Of a stretch of 15,716 bases of DNA, positions 13,920 through 15,716 are shown piece by piece. The DNA comes from Streptosporangiaceae bacterium (GTDB lineage: Bacteria; Actinomycetota; Actinomycetes; Streptosporangiales; Streptosporangiaceae). The number at the start of each line of letters is the position of its first letter. Positions within the stretch are counted from its first letter, which is position 1. The translations under genes and the position numbers were made by a program. The stretch lies in the NCBI GenBank assembly GCA_030040475.1, contig JASHTQ010000511.1, positions 1 to 15,716 of the forward strand, in the 5' to 3' direction. A model generated the notes under the pieces. That model was given only the letters and a program-made list of their open reading frames with translations, made no database searches and was not told the DNA's origin.

Positions 13920-15338
13920 TCAGCACCGAAGTCGCGGCGCCAGCCCGGCGCTGTCGGGCTCGCTGTCCCGGTAGGTCCGCTCGGCGAAGTCCAGGAACCG
14001 TTCCACGTCGGCCAGGTTGGACGCGAGCCCGAGCGACACCCGCACCGCGCCGCCGCTCGGCAGCCCGATGATTGCCAGGTAGTCGTCCACGGTCTGCATG
14101 TCCGGCCGCAGGAAACCGCGCCACCGCGGGCCCCGGACGGCCTCGCGGGTCAGCCCGAACGCCCATTCCCCGGCTCCGGGGTTGCAGAAGCAGCCGGTTC
14201 GCAGCGAGATCCCCGCCGCGCTCGTGTCCCGCGCCACGGCGCGCTCGTCGACCACCGCGCCGCGGGGGTCCAGGAAGTTGAACGCCACCGTCGCGCCCCG
14301 CCCCGATAGGTCCCGCGGCCCGTACACCACGGTCATCGGCGTGCCGTTGCTGTGCTTGAGCCCGGCGAGCCCGTCGAGCAGGGCGCCGGTCAGGCACATG
14401 ACCCGGCGGTGGATCACGTCGATGCCGATGCCGTCGATCCAGTCCAGGCCGGTGGTGACGTCCGGGATGGCGAGGAAGTTCAGCGTGCCGTCCTCGAACG
14501 CGGTCTCGTCGTCGACCATCTGGTGCCAGCCGCCCTGCACGCTGGCCCCCACGATCGTGCCGCCGGAGAACCACGGCCTGCGCAGCCTGGCCAGCGCGTC
14601 CCTGCGGGCCAGCAGGGTGCCGATCCCGGTCGGGTAGCCGAACAGCTTGTACCAGCTCACGGTCACGAACTCGGGCCTGACCGCGGCGAGGTCGAGCCGG
14701 TTGGTCGGCACGAACGCGGCCGCGTCCAGCAGCACGTCGTAGCCCGCCGCCTGGGCGCGCCCCACCCAGGCCAGCGGGTGCTTGACCCCGCTGAAGTTGC
14801 TCTGCGCCGGGTAGCCGAACAATCCGTGCCCCCGCCCAAGCGCGCCGTCCACGTCCTGGTCGGCGATCCGCAGGTCGGGGCGGAGGCGGGCGTACCTGAC
14901 CCGGGCGTGCCTGCGGCGGGCGAACTCGCGCAGCCCGTTCACCGAGTTGTGGTTGTCCGCGGTGAGCACGAGCCGCGACGTCGGCCCGAACGGGTACGCC
15001 TCGCCGACCAGGCGGCATGCGCCGGTTGCGTTCGGCGTGAAGATGACGGCGTATTCCTCGCGCGCGGCGTTGAAGTAGCGCAGCACCGCGTCCCTGGCCT
15101 GCTCGATCAGCTCGGTCGAGGCCAGCGACGTCGGGTTGTCGGAATGCGGGTTGCCGAAGCACCCGCCGCGCAGCCGATCGGCGTGCGCGCGCAATTGGGC
15201 GTCCGCGGCCAGCCCCGAGCCGGTGTAGTCGAGGTAGGTGTGCCCCCAGGCGTCCAGGTACCCGTACTCGGCCGCGCGCAGTTTGTCCAGCCGGGCCGTG
15301 TCGGCGTAATCGGGATAAGAGGCGGCAAAATTCGACAT
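13920..15338 (-). CDS. Class V aminotransferase-fold PLP enzyme, MOCOS N-terminal-like cysteine desulfurase
   Basis: The 472-residue protein resembles the NifS-like half of molybdenum cofactor sulfurase (MOCOS/ABA3). Landmarks are YLDYTGSGL (35-43), FGNPHSDNPTS (61-71), the family-typical SNFSGVKHPL (180-189), LLDAAAFVPT (203-212) with the PLP-ring aspartate D205, and the Schiff-base lysine K231 in SWYKLFGYPTGIGTLL. FEDGTLNFLAIP (281-292) follows, and RTGCFCNPGAGE (380-391) supplies C383/C385 where the sulfur-carrying cysteine of MOCOS occurs. The expected reaction is removal of sulfur from cysteine as an enzyme persulfide. The C-terminal MOSC domain is absent and no molybdenum genes are nearby, so the acceptor is unknown. 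ATG at 15338 has a strong GAGGGGG site at five-base spacing. Confidence 0.87.
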   Translation of the reverse strand: MSNFAASYPDYADTARLDKLRAAEYGYLDAWGHTYLDYTGSGLAADAQLRAHADRLRGGCFGNPHSDNPTSLASTELIEQARDAVLRYFNAAREEYAVIFTPNATGACRLVGEAYPFGPTSRLVLTADNHNSVNGLREFARRRHARVRYARLRPDLRIADQDVDGALGRGHGLFGYPAQSNFSGVKHPLAWVGRAQAAGYDVLLDAAAFVPTNRLDLAAVRPEFVTVSWYKLFGYPTGIGTLLARRDALARLRRPWFSGGTIVGASVQGGWHQMVDDETAFEDGTLNFLAIPDVTTGLDWIDGIGIDVIHRRVMCLTGALLDGLAGLKHSNGTPMTVVYGPRDLSGRGATVAFNFLDPRGAVVDERAVARDTSAAGISLRTGCFCNPGAGEWAFGLTREAVRGPRWRGFLRPDMQTVDDYLAIIGLPSGGAVRVSLGLASNLADVERFLDFAERTYRDSEPDSAGLAPRLRC

Positions 15339-15370
15339 CGCGACCCCCTCGCGAACCGTTCATCCCTTTT

Positions 15371-15376
15371 ACCGTA
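15371..15376 (-). promoter_or_regulatory. Candidate -10 of the MOCOS-like gene
   Basis: On the minus strand this reads TACGGT, giving a leader of about 25 nt that includes the GAGGGGG ribosome binding site. No -35 is clear. AT-rich sequence with two TAATTAC motifs lies immediately upstream. Confidence 0.35.
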
Positions 15377-15388
15377 AGCCCGTGACGT

Positions 15389-15436
15389 TAATTACGCATT
15401 GAGCGATCTGGTACCAATATTTCTGACTGTAATTAC
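15389..15436. promoter_or_regulatory. Paired TAATTAC motifs in the AT-rich divergent region
   Basis: TAATTAC occurs at 15389-15395 and 15430-15436, 41 bp apart (about four helical turns). The second lies inside the perfect palindrome GTAATTAC (15429-15436). The stretch 15381-15450 is about 43% G+C. A regulator or nucleoid-protein site is possible but unproven. Confidence 0.3.
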
Positions 15437-15526
15437 CGGTTTCATGGCCACCAATTCGGCCGCGGTCCTGCGCCGCCCGCCCTGAGCCCGCCGCGACCAC
15501 TGAATCGGAGGGTCGGCGCGCGCCGA

Positions 15527-15532
15527 TAGACT
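15527..15532 (+). promoter_or_regulatory. Leaderless promoter -10 of ychF
   Basis: TAGACT ends seven bases before the GTG at 15540. There is no ribosome binding site between them, so a leaderless transcript is likely. No good -35 is visible. Confidence 0.45.
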
Positions 15533-15539
15533 CGCGCGG

Positions 15540-15716
15540 GTGAGTTTGTCTATCGGGATCGTGGGGCTGCCGAACGTCGGCAAGTCCACCCTGTTCAACG
15601 CGCTGACCCGGGCGGGCGCGCTGGCGTCCAACTACCCGTTCGCCACCATCGACCCGAACGTCGGCGTGGTGGGCGTCCCCGACCCCCGCCTGGCCGAGCT
15701 GGCCAAGCTGTACGAC
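15540..15716 (+). CDS. ychF: Redox-regulated ATPase YchF (Obg-like), 5' part only
   Basis: The 59 visible residues begin [20 protein letters not shown] and contain the P-loop GLPNVGKST (9-17) followed by [20 protein letters not shown]. These are diagnostic of YchF/OLA1, a ribosome-associated P-loop ATPase of the Obg group. The gene runs off the right edge, so the NKxE-type specificity motif, coiled coil and TGS domain are not visible. GTG at 15540 is set by the conserved N-terminus and by a -10 box at leaderless distance. The short frame on the opposite strand is a shadow. Its place next to the ispH-DUF6542 block matches Rv1110-Rv1112 of M. tuberculosis. Confidence 0.96.
   Translation, partial: MSLSIGIVGLPNVGKSTLFNALTRAGALASNYPFATIDPNVGVVGVPDPRLAELAKLYD

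Noticed and set aside
13768..15363. 531-residue minus-strand frame over the MOCOS-like gene
   Set aside because: It is offset from the frame that contains K231 and the CFC motif, and it is Arg-rich with no family features.

Overview
The window is high-GC, densely packed bacterial chromosome with a strong G/C preference at third codon positions, many GTG starts, and genes whose -10 box sits one helix-turn from the start codon. These traits fit an actinomycete. So does the gene order glpX | DUF4245 ... xseB-xseA-hypothetical | ispH | DUF6542-rmuC ... ychF, which follows the Mycobacterium tuberculosis Rv1099c-Rv1112 block. I cannot name the species from sequence alone; a Streptosporangiales- or Frankia-like lineage would fit.

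Left part (1-4260): a single-stranded DNA-binding protein gene running off the left edge is divergent from a THUMP-domain RNA methyltransferase. A convergent gap with hairpins follows. Next, on the minus strand, come a glutamine synthetase-family ligase and a 76-aa helical protein downstream of it. The ligase is divergent from a DUF1707/LiaF-like protein. A long inverted repeat separates that gene from glpX.

Centre (4260-9850): glpX (class II fructose-1,6-bisphosphatase) is divergent from a DUF4245 membrane-anchored protein, whose 3' end overlaps a YihY/BrkB membrane protein gene by 21 bp. Upstream of yihY is a tightly coupled minus-strand operon: a helical/low-complexity protein, then xseA and xseB (exonuclease VII). 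A 14-bp periodic array lies between xseB and yihY. A 321-bp divergent intergenic region holds an AT-rich patch.

Right part (9850-15716): a TylF/MycF-family O-methyltransferase with an AT-rich, codon-atypical 5' end sits directly before ispH (isoprenoid synthesis). Convergent to ispH is an rmuC-DUF6542 pair overlapping by ATGA. The DUF6542 reading frame continues 341 bp into the antisense strand of ispH. Further right is a stand-alone PLP enzyme resembling the N-terminal cysteine-desulfurase half of molybdenum-cofactor sulfurase. It is divergent from ychF, which runs off the right edge.

Most of the window is ordinary core genome. The less ordinary parts are the two accessory enzymes inserted into the conserved block (TylF-like and MOCOS-like), the 14-bp array, the DUF6542/ispH overlap, and a repeated leaderless-promoter architecture. 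I saw no CRISPR array, insertion sequence, tRNA or rRNA, and no convincing new multi-gene system.
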